Source of the DNA: Paraburkholderia ginsengiterrae | GTDB taxonomy: Bacteria > Pseudomonadota > Gammaproteobacteria > Burkholderiales > Burkholderiaceae | Direction: 5' to 3' | NCBI RefSeq assembly: GCF_001645125.1 | Contig: NZ_LXKA01000331.1 | Location: forward strand, 1 to 64,000 | DNA length: 64,000 nt | In this document: one piece after another, positions 54,024-63,837 of the stretch | Position numbering within the stretch: position 1 is the first letter of the stretch | Layout of the letters: the number at the start of each line of letters is the position of its first letter | The notes under the pieces: model-generated | The model's database searches: none | What the model was told of the DNA's origin: nothing | Seen by the model: the letters and a program-made list of their open reading frames with translations, nothing else | Position numbers and translations under genes: made by a program

Positions 54024-54058
54024 CCAGTCGTCGTATATCAACTCCCCCGACTCACTAT

Positions 54059-54086
54059 GCCGCGCCACTGTGCGCGGCGTTTTTTT
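54059..54086 (+). terminator. Rho-independent terminator after the NmrA gene
   Basis: A stem GCCGCGC/GCGCGGC (54059-54065 and 54072-54078) with a six-base loop is followed after one G by seven T residues. Confidence 0.9.
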
Positions 54087-54236
54087 GCCCAAACGTAGCT
54101 AAGAAAGGCCTTCGATAGGGAAAACCCGTATAATCAACCACTCAGAGGTCAGACAACTAGATGACGCCCGTCGTCATCGCACTGACCCGCGCCGGCCGCG
54201 CGGCGCCCACCTTCACAAGCCTTCTCTCCCAGATCC

Positions 54237-55793
54237 GTGAACCCGACCGCCACTGCCTTGCCCTTCCGGAACGCCTTGTTCGCCATGCTCGGCATCGGCC
54301 TCGTCAACATGCTGGTCGCCCTCGACCAGACGGTCGTCAGCACCGCGCTGCCTTCGATCGTCGCCGAGCTGCACGGCTTCGAGTACTACGCGTGGATTGC
54401 CAGTGCCTACCTGCTGGCTTCTGTGGTGACGGTGCCGGTGTTCGGGCGGCTGGGCGACTACTTTGGCCGCAAGCGCTTCGTGATCGCCGCGGTCATCACG
54501 TTCACGGTAGCGTCGGTGCTCTGCGGCGTCGCCAACGACATGCTGTTTCTCGTCATTGCGCGCGGCTTGCAAGGCGTGGGCGGCGGGATGATGGTCGGCA
54601 CCGCATTCGCGTCGATCCCGGATCTCTTTCCCGATCCGCGGGCGCGCGTGCGCTGGCAAGTGGTGATGGCCGCCGCGTATGGCATCGGCACCGCGGCGGG
54701 GCCGTCGCTCGGCGGCTGGATGAGCGAACACTGGGGCTGGCGCTCCACCTTCCTGATCAACCTGCCGGTCGGCGCGGCCGCGCTCTATTTCGTGTGGGCG
54801 CATCTGCCGAGCTTCCGCCGCCCGCATGAAGGCGAAGTGCGGATCGACTGGCTCGGCGCGGCGCTGGTCGCCGCCGTGCTGGGTGGACTGCAGGCGTTGA
54901 TCGAAGCAGTGCCGAAACACGGCTTGACCACCGGCAATCTCATCCTGGCGGGCTGCGTGATCGTGGGCGCGGCTGCGTTGCTGGTGTGCGAGAAGCGCGC
55001 CACGCATCCGATCATTCCGCTCGATCTGTTCAAGGACGCGCAGCTTGTCACGCTCTTCACGCTCGGCATGCTGTCCGGCTTCGTGATGTTCTCGCTGATC
55101 TTCTTCGCGCCGCTGCTGCTGCAAGGCGGTTTCGGCCTGTCGCCGCAACAGGCCGGCCTGCTCGCCACGCCGATCGCGGCCTGCATCGCGCTCGGCAGTC
55201 TGTTGAATACGCGCATCGTCATTCACATGAAGAAGCCGACGCGGATCCTGTCGATTGGTTTCGCGCTGCTGTTGTTCGCGTCCATCGCGCTGGCGTTTGC
55301 GAATCCGGACACGCCGCACGTAGGGATCGAATTGCCGATGGCCGCGGTCGGCATCGGCCTTGGGTTCATCCTCAACAACCTGAACGTGTTCGGCCAGGAA
55401 ATCGCCGGGCGCGAGCGCTTCGGCATCACCACCGCGCTGCTGCAGTCCACGCGCATGGTGGGCGGGATGCTGGGCACGAGCATTGTCGCGACCGTGGTCT
55501 CGCATCATTACCGCAACGTGATCACACGCACGATGAGCGTGCTGGGCGAGCCGGCCGCGTCGCAATGGCAGCCGCGTTTCGTCGATCTGCGCATTCTGAT
55601 CGATGAGGCATTGCGCCTGAAACTGATCGCGGATATGAAGCCGTCAGGGCTCAATACGCTGGCGTTGATCGACACGGCACGCGATGCGCTGGTGCAATCG
55701 ATTCATATCGGCGTGTGGCTGACCGCTGTCGCGGCGCTGGCCGCCGCGTTGCTGGTGCAGCGCATCTCGCATGTGGTGTTCCGGCGGAGCTGA
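54237..55793 (+). CDS. MFS drug exporter, DHA2 family (14 helices)
   Basis: The 518-residue protein has about fourteen hydrophobic segments and the DHA2 hallmarks. These are MLVALDQTVVSTALPSIVAEL in helix 1, with Asp (motif D1), GRLGDYFGRKRF (motif A) and GTAAGPSLGGWMSEHWGWR (motif C, typical of proton antiporters). It exports cationic or amphiphilic drugs. The start is GTG at 54237 with only a weak ribosome binding site, but the helix spacing fits. It stands alone between terminators and convergent kdgD. Confidence 0.9.
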   Translation: MNPTATALPFRNALFAMLGIGLVNMLVALDQTVVSTALPSIVAELHGFEYYAWIASAYLLASVVTVPVFGRLGDYFGRKRFVIAAVITFTVASVLCGVANDMLFLVIARGLQGVGGGMMVGTAFASIPDLFPDPRARVRWQVVMAAAYGIGTAAGPSLGGWMSEHWGWRSTFLINLPVGAAALYFVWAHLPSFRRPHEGEVRIDWLGAALVAAVLGGLQALIEAVPKHGLTTGNLILAGCVIVGAAALLVCEKRATHPIIPLDLFKDAQLVTLFTLGMLSGFVMFSLIFFAPLLLQGGFGLSPQQAGLLATPIAACIALGSLLNTRIVIHMKKPTRILSIGFALLLFASIALAFANPDTPHVGIELPMAAVGIGLGFILNNLNVFGQEIAGRERFGITTALLQSTRMVGGMLGTSIVATVVSHHYRNVITRTMSVLGEPAASQWQPRFVDLRILIDEALRLKLIADMKPSGLNTLALIDTARDALVQSIHIGVWLTAVAALAAALLVQRISHVVFRRS

Positions 55794-55872
55794 ACACAAC
55801 GGCCCGCCACCAGCATGACGAACGCCGGACGGTCCGTCACGGCGTTCGATTCAAGACGATCCGGCGCTTTGG

Positions 55873-56790
55873 TTACTGCGCGCCGAGCTTTTTGATCAGC
55901 GCATCGAGCTGGCTCATTTCTTCTTCCGTCAGATCGGTCAGGGGCGCGCGCACCGGACCGGCACTGCGGCCCACCAGCTTCGCGCCCGCTTTCACGATAC
56001 TCACCGCGTAGCCCGCACGGCGGTTGCGAATCGCCAGGTACGGCAGGAAGAATTCGTCGATCAGCTTGCCCGTCGTCGCGTAGTCGTCCGCGGCAATGGC
56101 GCGGTAGAAGTCCATCGCGGTCTTCGGAATGAAGTTGAATACCGCCGACGAATACACCGGCACGCCCAGCGCCTTATAGGCCGCGGCATAGACTTCCGCG
56201 GTCGGCAGGCCGCCGAGATACGAGAATCGGTCGCCGAGACGGCGGCGGATCGACACCATGTTCTCGATCTCACCCACGCCGTCCTTGAAGCCGATCAGGT
56301 TCGGGCAGCGGTCCGCCAGACGTTCGAGCATGTCCGCATTCAGCTTCGAATTGGCGCGGTTGTAGACGATCACGCCCATGTTCGGCACGGCTTTGCAGAC
56401 CTGCTCCACATGCGTCGCAATGCCGTCCTGGCAGGCTTCGGTCAGATAGTGCGGCATCAGCAGAATGCCGCTCGCGCCGAGGCGCGCGGCTTCCCGTGCA
56501 TACTCGATCGCGACGCGCGTCGGGCCGCCCGCGCCGGCCAGGATCGGCACCTTGCCCCGGCAGGTTTCGGTTGCCGTGCGGATCACATTGGTGTAGTCGC
56601 TTTGGGTCAGCGAGAAGAATTCGCCGGTGCCGCCTGCCGCGAACAACGCCGTCGCGCCGTAGGGCGCGAGCCACTCGAGGCGCTCGGCGTAGGTGTCGGC
56701 ACGGAAATCGCCGTGCGCGTCGAAGTCGGTGACGGGGAAGGACAGCAGGCCTTCGGAAACGATGGCTTTGAGTTCTTGTGGTGAGGTCAT
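55873..56790 (-). CDS. kdgD: 5-dehydro-4-deoxyglucarate dehydratase
   Basis: The 305-residue enzyme is of the DHDPS/NAL class I aldolase family. Schiff-base Lys169 lies in LIGFKDGVG, Tyr143 in VIVYNRANS, and the GGTGE loop (residues about 53-57) binds the carboxylate. It converts 5-keto-4-deoxyglucarate to 2-oxoglutarate semialdehyde with loss of water and CO2. KdgD assignment is supported by the [13 protein letters not shown] start and the adjacent glucarate dehydratase and transporter genes. The semialdehyde dehydrogenase completing the route to 2-oxoglutarate is not in this window. Confidence 0.93.
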   Translation of the reverse strand: MTSPQELKAIVSEGLLSFPVTDFDAHGDFRADTYAERLEWLAPYGATALFAAGGTGEFFSLTQSDYTNVIRTATETCRGKVPILAGAGGPTRVAIEYAREAARLGASGILLMPHYLTEACQDGIATHVEQVCKAVPNMGVIVYNRANSKLNADMLERLADRCPNLIGFKDGVGEIENMVSIRRRLGDRFSYLGGLPTAEVYAAAYKALGVPVYSSAVFNFIPKTAMDFYRAIAADDYATTGKLIDEFFLPYLAIRNRRAGYAVSIVKAGAKLVGRSAGPVRAPLTDLTEEEMSQLDALIKKLGAQ

Positions 56791-56859
56791 AGCTTCAATT
56801 GCGTCATGTTGAGGAGCAGCGGCCGGGCAGGCCGCGCCGCCGCTCGCGTCGTCGTTGTT

Positions 56860-58209
56860 TTAGCGCACGAGGCACGGGCGCTTGTTGTCGAACTTCCAGT
56901 TCGGAATCAGGTATTGCATGGCCACGCCGTCGTCGCGCGCGCCGAGACCATGCTGCTGATACAGCGCATGCGCCTTCTCGATCTCGTCCATGTCCAGCTC
57001 GATGCCGAGGCCCGCGGCCTGAGGCACCTTCACCTTGCCGCCGACGATCTGCAGCGGCTCACGCGTCAGACGCTGGCCGTCCTGCCAGATCCAGTGCGTG
57101 TCGATTGCCGTGATCTTGCCGGGCGCGGCGGCCGCCACGTGCGTGAACATGGCAAGCGAAATATCGAAGTGATTGTTCGAATGCGAGCCCCATGTGAGGC
57201 CCCAGTCGTTGCACATCTGCGCGACGCGCACCGAGCCCTGCATGGTCCAGAAGTGCGGATCGGCGAGTGGAATATCCACCGACTGCAACTGGATCGCGTG
57301 ACCCATCTGGCGCCAGTCGGTGGCAATCATGTTGGTCGCCGTCGGCAAGCCGGTCGCGCGGCGGAATTCCGCCATCACTTCACGGCCCGAATAACCGTTC
57401 TCCGCGCCGCACGGATCTTCCGCGTAGGCGAGCACGTCGTGTTGGTCGCGGCACAGGCGCACCGCTTCCGCGAGCGACCAGGCGCCGTTCGGGTCGAGTG
57501 TCACGCGAGCCTTGGGGAAGCGTTCCGCGAGCGCAGTGACCGCCTCGATTTCGGCGTCGCCGGCCAGCACGCCACCCTTGAGCTTGAAGTCGTTGAAACC
57601 GTAGCGAGCCTGCGCGGCTTCGGCCAGCCGCACCACGGCTTCAGGCGTCATGGCTTCTTCGGTGCGCACGCGCTCCCAGTCGTCGCGGCCGTCGGCACCG
57701 CTCGCGTACGGCAGATCGGTCCTGTTGCGATCGCCGATATAGAACAGGTAGCCGAGCATTTCCACTTCGTCGCGTTGCTGGCCTTCGCCGAGCAGCGCCG
57801 CAACCGGCACGCCCAGATGCTGGCCGAGCAGGTCGAGCAGCGCGGCTTCGAGTGCGGTCACGGCGTGAATGGTGGTGCGCAGATCGAACGTCTGCAAACC
57901 GCGGCCGCCCGCGTCGCGGTCGGCGAATTGCGTGCGCGCCTTGTTCAGGACAGCTTGCAGATTGCCGATCGACTGACCGACCACGAGCGGGCGCGCGTCG
58001 TCGATCGTCTTGCGGATGCTCTCGCCGCCCGGCACTTCACCCACGCCCGTGTGGCCGGCGCTGTCGCGCAGAATGACGATGTTGCGCGTGAAGAACGGGC
58101 CGTGCGCGCCGCTCAGATTCAGCAACATGCTGTCGCGGCCGGCGACGGGCACCACGCGCAGCTCGGTGACGACCGGTGTCGCGTTCGATTCAGAGGGTTT
58201 CGTGGACAT
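56860..58209 (-). CDS. gudD: D-glucarate dehydratase
   Basis: The 449-residue enzyme of the enolase superfamily turns D-glucarate into 5-keto-4-deoxyglucarate. It keeps the K-x-K pair (Lys209/Lys211 in FKLKGG), magnesium ligands Asp239, Glu264 and Asn293, and the His343 base (GSHSNNH). Spacing is offset by four residues from E. coli GudD. It lies between gudP and kdgD on the minus strand, separated by 58 and 69 bases. Full length and intact. Confidence 0.95.
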   Translation of the reverse strand: MSTKPSESNATPVVTELRVVPVAGRDSMLLNLSGAHGPFFTRNIVILRDSAGHTGVGEVPGGESIRKTIDDARPLVVGQSIGNLQAVLNKARTQFADRDAGGRGLQTFDLRTTIHAVTALEAALLDLLGQHLGVPVAALLGEGQQRDEVEMLGYLFYIGDRNRTDLPYASGADGRDDWERVRTEEAMTPEAVVRLAEAAQARYGFNDFKLKGGVLAGDAEIEAVTALAERFPKARVTLDPNGAWSLAEAVRLCRDQHDVLAYAEDPCGAENGYSGREVMAEFRRATGLPTATNMIATDWRQMGHAIQLQSVDIPLADPHFWTMQGSVRVAQMCNDWGLTWGSHSNNHFDISLAMFTHVAAAAPGKITAIDTHWIWQDGQRLTREPLQIVGGKVKVPQAAGLGIELDMDEIEKAHALYQQHGLGARDDGVAMQYLIPNWKFDNKRPCLVR

Positions 58210-58267
58210 GATGGTTGGACCTGGTGATTAAATCAGTGCGGTTAGTCAGCGCGGTTAGTCAGTGTAA

Positions 58268-59596
58268 TCAGTGGGCTTTGTGCGGCAGCGACTCCGGCAA
58301 CACGTCGTGATTCACGCGGCGATTGCGGGTCAGGAAGCCGGCCGCCGCCGCGATCAGCGAGGCGACGCCCAGGCCGTACAGGCCGCCGGTAATCGAGCCG
58401 GTGTGCTGCTGCAAATAACCGAAGGTGGCCGGCGCGAAGAAGCCGCCGAGATTGCCCACCGAATTGATCAGCGCGATCACCGCTGCCGCCACGCGGGCAT
58501 CCAGATAGCCCTGCGGGATGGGCCAGAACAGCGAAGACGCCGCCTTGAAACCGATCGCCGAGAAGCAGATGGCCACAAAGGAGAACACCGGATTGCCCGA
58601 CGTCGACGCGAACAGCCCAACCGACGCAATGACGAGGGCCACTGCCATCCACGCTTGCTGGTAACGCCATTTCGCCGACAACACCGCGAAGCAGTACATG
58701 GCGACCATCGCGATCAGCCACGGAATCGCGTTGAGCATGCCGACCTCGAAATCCGACATGCCGCCCATCTTGCGGATAATCGTCGGCAGCCAGAACGTAG
58801 CCGCGTAGATGGTCAATTGAATTGCGAAATACAGGAAGCAGAACAGCAGGATCTGCGGGTCCTTCAACAGCTTCATGGCGGGCAGATGCGCGCCGCCGTG
58901 CGCTTCGCGCTCGGCCTGCTCCGCCGCAATCGACGTTGCCAGCGCGTTCTGCTCGTCGGTGCTCAGCCACGAGGCGTCGCGAATGCGCGATTTCAGCAGC
59001 ATCCAGCTCACCGCGCACAGCACGATCGAGAAGCCGCCTTCAATCAGAAACATCCATTGCCAGCCCTGCAAGCCGAGGCCGCGGATGGACAACAGGCTGC
59101 CCGTGATCGGACCGGACAGCACCGACGCAAGCGCGGAGCCGGACAGAAACACCGCGATGGCCTTGCCGCGTTCTTTCTGCGGCAGCCACTGCGTGAAGTA
59201 GAAAACCACGCCGGGGAAGAAGCCGGCCTCGGCGACACCCAGCAGAAAGCGCAGCACGTAGAACGAGGTGTCGTTCCAGACGAACGCCATGGCCCCGGCG
59301 ACCAATCCCCAGGTGCCCATGATGCGGGTGAGCCACGCACGCGCGCCGTACTTCTGCATCAGCACGTTCGACGGCACCTCGAAGAGCGCATAGCCGACAA
59401 AGAACAATCCGCTTCCCAACCCGTACGCCGCGGCGCCGATTCCCAGGTCCGTCTGCATGTGCGTATTGACGAAGCCAATGTTCACGCGGTCGATGTAGTT
59501 CGCGATGAACATGATCAGAAACAGCGGCAGCACGTGCCGCTTGACCTTCGAGACCGCCGATTCGAGCGGGTCGGCGGTGGTGAGAGCAGATGTCAC
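58268..59596 (-). CDS. gudP: D-glucarate/galactarate MFS transporter
   Basis: The 442-residue ACS-family MFS carrier has twelve helices, with the family signatures FIANYIDRVNIGFVNTHM and GYALFEVPSNVLMQKYGARAW. It takes up glucarate with protons. It is the first gene of the gudP-gudD-kdgD operon and is divergent from a GntR-type regulator, with two operator-like sites between. Substrate is assigned from context. Confidence 0.9.
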   Translation of the reverse strand: MTSALTTADPLESAVSKVKRHVLPLFLIMFIANYIDRVNIGFVNTHMQTDLGIGAAAYGLGSGLFFVGYALFEVPSNVLMQKYGARAWLTRIMGTWGLVAGAMAFVWNDTSFYVLRFLLGVAEAGFFPGVVFYFTQWLPQKERGKAIAVFLSGSALASVLSGPITGSLLSIRGLGLQGWQWMFLIEGGFSIVLCAVSWMLLKSRIRDASWLSTDEQNALATSIAAEQAEREAHGGAHLPAMKLLKDPQILLFCFLYFAIQLTIYAATFWLPTIIRKMGGMSDFEVGMLNAIPWLIAMVAMYCFAVLSAKWRYQQAWMAVALVIASVGLFASTSGNPVFSFVAICFSAIGFKAASSLFWPIPQGYLDARVAAAVIALINSVGNLGGFFAPATFGYLQQHTGSITGGLYGLGVASLIAAAAGFLTRNRRVNHDVLPESLPHKAH

Positions 59597-59663
59597 AGGT
59601 GTCTCCAGGGTCGGCCGGGCGGCTTGAGCGAACGCAATGCGGTGTACCCAATTGCGTTATATG

Positions 59664-59677
59664 TTGTCTGACGACAG
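59664..59677. promoter_or_regulatory. GntR/FadR-type operator, gudP side
   Basis: TTGTC-TGAC-GACAG is an imperfect palindrome (TGTC/GACA half sites), 67 bases upstream of the gudP start. The TGTC-N4-GACA form resembles operators of FadR-subfamily sugar-acid regulators. Confidence 0.6.
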
Positions 59678-59797
59678 TCTACTCTGTTCTGATACGGCAT
59701 TCCAACGCAGTGTTTACCCTGCCACTCCCGCCCCGACCAGCGGCGATGATTACACAATCCGCCGTCGCACCGGCAAATTGCGTAGAATCGAACTAAG

Positions 59798-59811
59798 ACG
59801 TCTGATGACAT
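59798..59811. promoter_or_regulatory. GntR/FadR-type operator, regulator side
   Basis: ACGTC-TGAT-GACAT repeats the same pattern (GTC-TGAY-GAC core) 134 bases from the first site. It lies in the same 365-base divergent region and may serve for autoregulation. Confidence 0.55.
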
Positions 59812-59961
59812 GAGATTGTGCATCTCATCCCTGCATCATGCCGGGCGTGAAGCGCAACTCCGCGAAGCGTCGCGCGCGTGAGAATCGAATCGTTCCCGCC
59901 CGCGCAGACGCTATGATGACTATGTCGACACGTCACACAAAGTAACGCCCCCACGTGACGC

Positions 59962-60708
59962 GTGCATTTCCAGCCGATTAGCCAACAACCCACAGAAATG
60001 AGCAGCCTGACTGAGAAGGTGGTGGCCACCCTTTCCGATGAAATCCGCCGCGGCACGCTGAGGCCGGGCGACCGCATTCCCACCGAGGTCGCGATGATGA
60101 AGCAGCTTTCTGTGAGCCGCTCGGTGGTTCGCGAGGCGATCTCGCGCCTGCAGGCGGCCAGGGTGGTCGAAACGCGTCACGGCATCGGCACGTTCGTGCT
60201 GGCGCCGGCAGCCGAGCAGCCGATGCAACTGCCTGCCGCCGATCTGTCCAGCATGCTGGACGTGATGGCGATCATCGAATTCCGCATCGACGTCGAGGCC
60301 GCCTCCGCCGCGCTCGCCGCGGCGCGGCGCACGGAGCAGCATCTCAAGCAGATGCGCGGCGCGCTGGAGCGCTTCGAGTCGGAGCTCGAGCGCGGCAGCA
60401 CCGATACCCTCGCGCACGACATCGAGTTTCATCTGCAGATCGCGCGCGCCAGCGGCAATCGTTATTTCTTCGACGTGCTCAGCCAGCTCGGCCGCGCGGT
60501 GAGTCCGCGCACGCGGCTCGGCTCCGCGGAGATCGCCGAGCTCGACCAGATAGAGCATTTGCGCAACGTGCTCGGCGAGCATCAGACGATCTATCGCGCG
60601 ATTGAGCGGCAGGACCCGGACGACGCACGCGCGGCGATGCGCATGCACCTGAGCAATAGCCGCGAAAGATTGCGGCGCGCGCATGAGTTGAGTCAGGCGG
60701 CGAGCTGA
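59962..60708 (+). CDS. GntR-family regulator, FadR/FCD type
   Basis: The 248-residue protein has a GntR winged helix (about 15-85; TLRPGDRIPTEVAMMKQLSVSRSVVREA) and an all-helical FCD effector domain. Its metal-binding pattern includes EFRIDVEAAS, HDIEFHLQIARASG and EHQTIYRAIE (Asp and three His). Related proteins respond to sugar acids. The start is GTG 59962; ATG 59998 is an alternative. It most likely controls gudP-gudD-kdgD. Confidence 0.92.
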   Translation: MHFQPISQQPTEMSSLTEKVVATLSDEIRRGTLRPGDRIPTEVAMMKQLSVSRSVVREAISRLQAARVVETRHGIGTFVLAPAAEQPMQLPAADLSSMLDVMAIIEFRIDVEAASAALAAARRTEQHLKQMRGALERFESELERGSTDTLAHDIEFHLQIARASGNRYFFDVLSQLGRAVSPRTRLGSAEIAELDQIEHLRNVLGEHQTIYRAIERQDPDDARAAMRMHLSNSRERLRRAHELSQAAS

Positions 60709-60736
60709 TGGGTCACGCCGCCGCTGACTGATGCAA

Positions 60737-61048
60737 TCACGCCGGCGCCTCGACATCGAGATCCATCAAAGCCGAGCTCAGCGATTTACCGTGCGCGTCG
60801 AGCGCGAGCGAACGCGTCACGCCGCCGCCGAGCGCATTGCCGAGCACGAAATTGAACGCGGCGATCGCAGGCAACTCATAGCGCACGACCGCGCCGCGCA
60901 CCACTTCGCCGAGATGGGCCTTCACGCGCTCCGGCGACAGCACCGCGCGCACATGCTCGTAATGCGCCGGGTCGTAACAGATCACCGAGATATTCAGCGT
61001 ATTGCCTTTATCGCCGGTGCGCGAATGAGCGAGTTCACGTAATTTCAT
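60737..61048 (-). CDS. AtuA-like C-terminal domain protein
   Basis: The 103-residue protein starts MKLRELAHSRTGDKGNTLNIS and has VRYELPAIAAFNFVLGNALGGGVTRSL. This is the small ferredoxin-fold domain found at the C-terminus of longer AtuA proteins. Here it is a separate gene, whose ATG at 61048 is one base from the stop of the upstream DUF1446 gene, so the two products likely form one complex. The longer reading frame into the upstream gene is arginine-rich and spurious. Confidence 0.85.
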   Translation of the reverse strand: MKLRELAHSRTGDKGNTLNISVICYDPAHYEHVRAVLSPERVKAHLGEVVRGAVVRYELPAIAAFNFVLGNALGGGVTRSLALDAHGKSLSSALMDLDVEAPA

Positions 61049-61049
61049 C

Positions 61050-62417
61050 TCACACCTCCACCAGCGAGAACGCCGGCGCCACCTGTTCGCGCGGCAACAA
61101 CACCGACTGCACCGCGACGACTTCGCGAGCCGACTTCGTGACGCCGCCCCCGCCTGCCGGGCCATTGGTGTACAGCGTCTCCACCTCGTTGCCGATCCGC
61201 ACCGCTTGTTCGAGTGATACCGTACGCCCCGCCACTCGCGCGCGCACTTCGTACGGCTCGCCGTACGCGACCGCGGCTGCTTCGCCATGCAACGCGTTCA
61301 CGCCGATCAGATCGAAGCGCAATTCGCTCGTCTCCACCCCGGTCAATATGAGCCGCTCGCGCACGATATCGAGTGCGAGCCGCGCACGCGCCACCGCGCC
61401 GGGACCGCCATACGAGATTTGCGCTTCGCCGATATAGCCGTCGAAGTACGCGACCGACACCTTCAGCGTACCGGTGCGCGGCGCGCCGTGGCCGCCGCTC
61501 ACGCGAACACGATCCGGCGCCTCCTGCGCGACACGCACCCGGGAAAAATCCGCGACCACGTCCGGCTGCAGATAGCGCTGCGGATCGTGAATCTCATACA
61601 GCAACTGTTCCTTGCAGGTTGCCTCGGTCACGCGGCCGCCGGCCTGCGCGAGCTTCGTGATGACCACCCCGCCGTCCTGCCCGACTTCCGCGATGGGAAA
61701 ACCGAGCCGCGCCAGATCGGGGACATCCTTGAAACCCGGGTCCGCGAAATAGCCGCCCGTGATTTGCCCCGCGCATTCGAGCAGATGGCCGATCACCGTT
61801 GCCTGGCCAAGCATCGGCCAGTCGTCCATGCGCCAGCCGAATTCGTGAATCAGCGGCGCGACGAAGAGCGACGGATCAGCCACACGCCCGGTCAGGACGA
61901 TCTGCGCGCCGGCGGCGAGCGCCTCGACAATGGCGCTCGCACCCAGATAGGCGTTCGCGGAAACGAGCCGCTCCTGGTAGTCCGAAACACGCTCCCCTGA
62001 CTCCACGAAGCAGAAATCGCCCTGTCGCACGGCGTCGAGCACATCGTCGCCGGTGACCGCGGCAATCTTCACTTCGCCCAGGCCGAGCGAGCGCGCGATC
62101 TCCGCCGTCTTGCGCGCCGCCGCGAGCGGGTTCGCCGCGCCCATGTTCGAAACGATGCGCACGCCGTTGCGCAAAGCCGCCGGGAGCACCGCCTTCATGC
62201 GCGTTTCGAGCAACGGGTCGTAACCGAGTTCGGGGTCCCTGCTGCGCGCCTGCTGCGCGATCGCTATCGTGCGTTCGGCAAGGCACTCGAATACGAGGTA
62301 ATCGAGCGCGCCATGTTCCGCCAGTTCGACGGCGGGTTCAATGCGGTCGCCGGAATAGCCCGCGCCCGCGCCGATACGCACCTGGCGTCCAGATTGAGTG
62401 GCTGTCATGCTGGTCAT
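61050..62417 (-). CDS. DUF1446 / AtuA-family protein
   Basis: The 455-residue protein is of the AtuA/DUF1446 family, named for acyclic-terpene use in Pseudomonas. Signatures include RIGAGAGYSGDRIEPAVELAE at the start, RIVSNMGAANPLAAA and IVLTGRVADPSLFVAP. The biochemical activity is unproven, but it probably works on a CoA-linked or carboxylated intermediate. It ends one base before the gene for its usual C-terminal domain and follows the CitMHS carrier by 16 bases, so an operon of carrier, AtuA and small domain is likely. Confidence 0.88.
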   Translation of the reverse strand: MTSMTATQSGRQVRIGAGAGYSGDRIEPAVELAEHGALDYLVFECLAERTIAIAQQARSRDPELGYDPLLETRMKAVLPAALRNGVRIVSNMGAANPLAAARKTAEIARSLGLGEVKIAAVTGDDVLDAVRQGDFCFVESGERVSDYQERLVSANAYLGASAIVEALAAGAQIVLTGRVADPSLFVAPLIHEFGWRMDDWPMLGQATVIGHLLECAGQITGGYFADPGFKDVPDLARLGFPIAEVGQDGGVVITKLAQAGGRVTEATCKEQLLYEIHDPQRYLQPDVVADFSRVRVAQEAPDRVRVSGGHGAPRTGTLKVSVAYFDGYIGEAQISYGGPGAVARARLALDIVRERLILTGVETSELRFDLIGVNALHGEAAAVAYGEPYEVRARVAGRTVSLEQAVRIGNEVETLYTNGPAGGGGVTKSAREVVAVQSVLLPREQVAPAFSLVEV

Positions 62418-62433
62418 ATCCGTTCAGTGAAGC

Positions 62434-63738
62434 TCACAGTGAGAAGATCCCCAACGCCACGCAGGCAATCGTCATAACGATCGACGCGCCGAACAGCAAG
62501 GGGAACGTGAATTTCTGATGGTCGGCGAGATCGATGCCGCACAGGCCGACGACAAGAAACGTCGCGGGCGTCAGCGGGCTGACCGGAAACCCGGTGGTCA
62601 TCTGGCCGAGCAACGCGGCCTGGCCCACGTGCACTGCGGGCACGCCGAGCTGACCGGCCACTTCGGCGATGACCGGCAGTACCCCGAAGTAAAACGAATC
62701 CGGATCGAACAGCATGCTCAGCGGCATCGACATCAGTCCGAGCGCGACGGGAATGTGGCTCGCCATCGCGGGCGGCACAAAACCGACCGCCGCCTGCGCC
62801 ATCGCTTTCAGCATGCCGCTGCCTTGCATCACGCCGGTGAACACGCCGGCCGCCAGCAGAATACCGGCCATCATCAACGCCGCGCGCGCATGCGCGTCGA
62901 TACGTTTGCGCTGCATATCCACGTTCGGGTAGTTCACCATCAGCGCGATGCACAGCCCGACCATGAACATGATCGCCGGCGGAATCTTCTCGCCCATCAC
63001 GACCATTGTCCCCAGCACGACCAGCGTCAGCACGATGTTGAACCAGAAGTTCTGCGGCCGGCGCAAAGCCTGCTCATCCGTTGTCAGCTCGCGCTTCGGC
63101 ACAGGCACCGAACCGCTCGCGGCGGTGAGGCCGAGCCGCTTTTCCTCGCGCCGCCCGAGCCAGAATGCCATGCCGAAGACAAACACGAGGCCGATCGCCT
63201 GCACCGGAATCAGCGGATTGAACAGCGCCGAAATGGGCAGATGCAGCGACGCCGACGCGCGAATCATCGGCCCGGTCCACGGCAGAAAGTTGATGCCGGC
63301 CGCCATCGACACCGCGGCGGCCAACACGCGCCGGTCCATCTTCAGCCGGTCATAGAGCGGCAGCATGGCGGGGATCGTGACGAGAAAGCAGACAGCACCG
63401 GAGCCGTCCAGATGAATCAGCAGCGCGAGCAGCGTGGTGCCCATCACGATGCGCGTGGGCCGGGTGCCGACCGCGCGCAGAATGCGCTCGATGATCGGAT
63501 CGAGCGTGCCCGCGTCGGTGATGGTGCCGAAGTAAAGAATCGCGAACACGAACATGCCGACGACCGGCGCGAGACTCTTGAGCCCGTCGATCACGAACTT
63601 GCTGGTCTGAAAACCAAATCCGCCGATGAGCGACGCCGCGATCGGCACGATGATGAGCGCCACCAGCGGCGACATGCGTTTCGACAGAATGGCGCCGAGC
63701 AGCACGACGATGGTGGCGAGCCCCAGTAATGGCAGCAT
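62434..63738 (-). CDS. CitMHS-family citrate/dicarboxylate transporter
   Basis: The 434-residue inner-membrane protein has about twelve helices and the CitMHS look: start LLGLATIVVLLGAILSKRMSP, GMFVFAILYFGTITDAGTLDP and SMLFDPDSFYFGVLPVIAEV. Relatives take up metal-citrate or proton-coupled hydroxyacids. Its place before the AtuA genes and divergent from a LysR regulator suggests an uptake-and-degradation unit for a hydroxylated tri- or dicarboxylate. Confidence 0.9.
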   Translation of the reverse strand: MLPLLGLATIVVLLGAILSKRMSPLVALIIVPIAASLIGGFGFQTSKFVIDGLKSLAPVVGMFVFAILYFGTITDAGTLDPIIERILRAVGTRPTRIVMGTTLLALLIHLDGSGAVCFLVTIPAMLPLYDRLKMDRRVLAAAVSMAAGINFLPWTGPMIRASASLHLPISALFNPLIPVQAIGLVFVFGMAFWLGRREEKRLGLTAASGSVPVPKRELTTDEQALRRPQNFWFNIVLTLVVLGTMVVMGEKIPPAIMFMVGLCIALMVNYPNVDMQRKRIDAHARAALMMAGILLAAGVFTGVMQGSGMLKAMAQAAVGFVPPAMASHIPVALGLMSMPLSMLFDPDSFYFGVLPVIAEVAGQLGVPAVHVGQAALLGQMTTGFPVSPLTPATFLVVGLCGIDLADHQKFTFPLLFGASIVMTIACVALGIFSL

Positions 63739-63795
63739 GTGCTTGTCTCCGAGATTGTTTTTTACTGTGATCCAGCGTAAGTTCGAGGCATCAAT

Positions 63796-63814
63796 AAATC
63801 AATTGAAATGATTT
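63796..63814. promoter_or_regulatory. Palindrome between CitMHS and LysR
   Basis: AAATCA-ATTGAAA-TGATTT has perfect 6-base arms and a 7-base spacer. It lies midway in the divergent gap, 23 bases before the LysR ATG, the position expected for a LysR recognition site. Confidence 0.65.
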
Positions 63815-63837
63815 GATCGCAGCAATTACGAATCATC

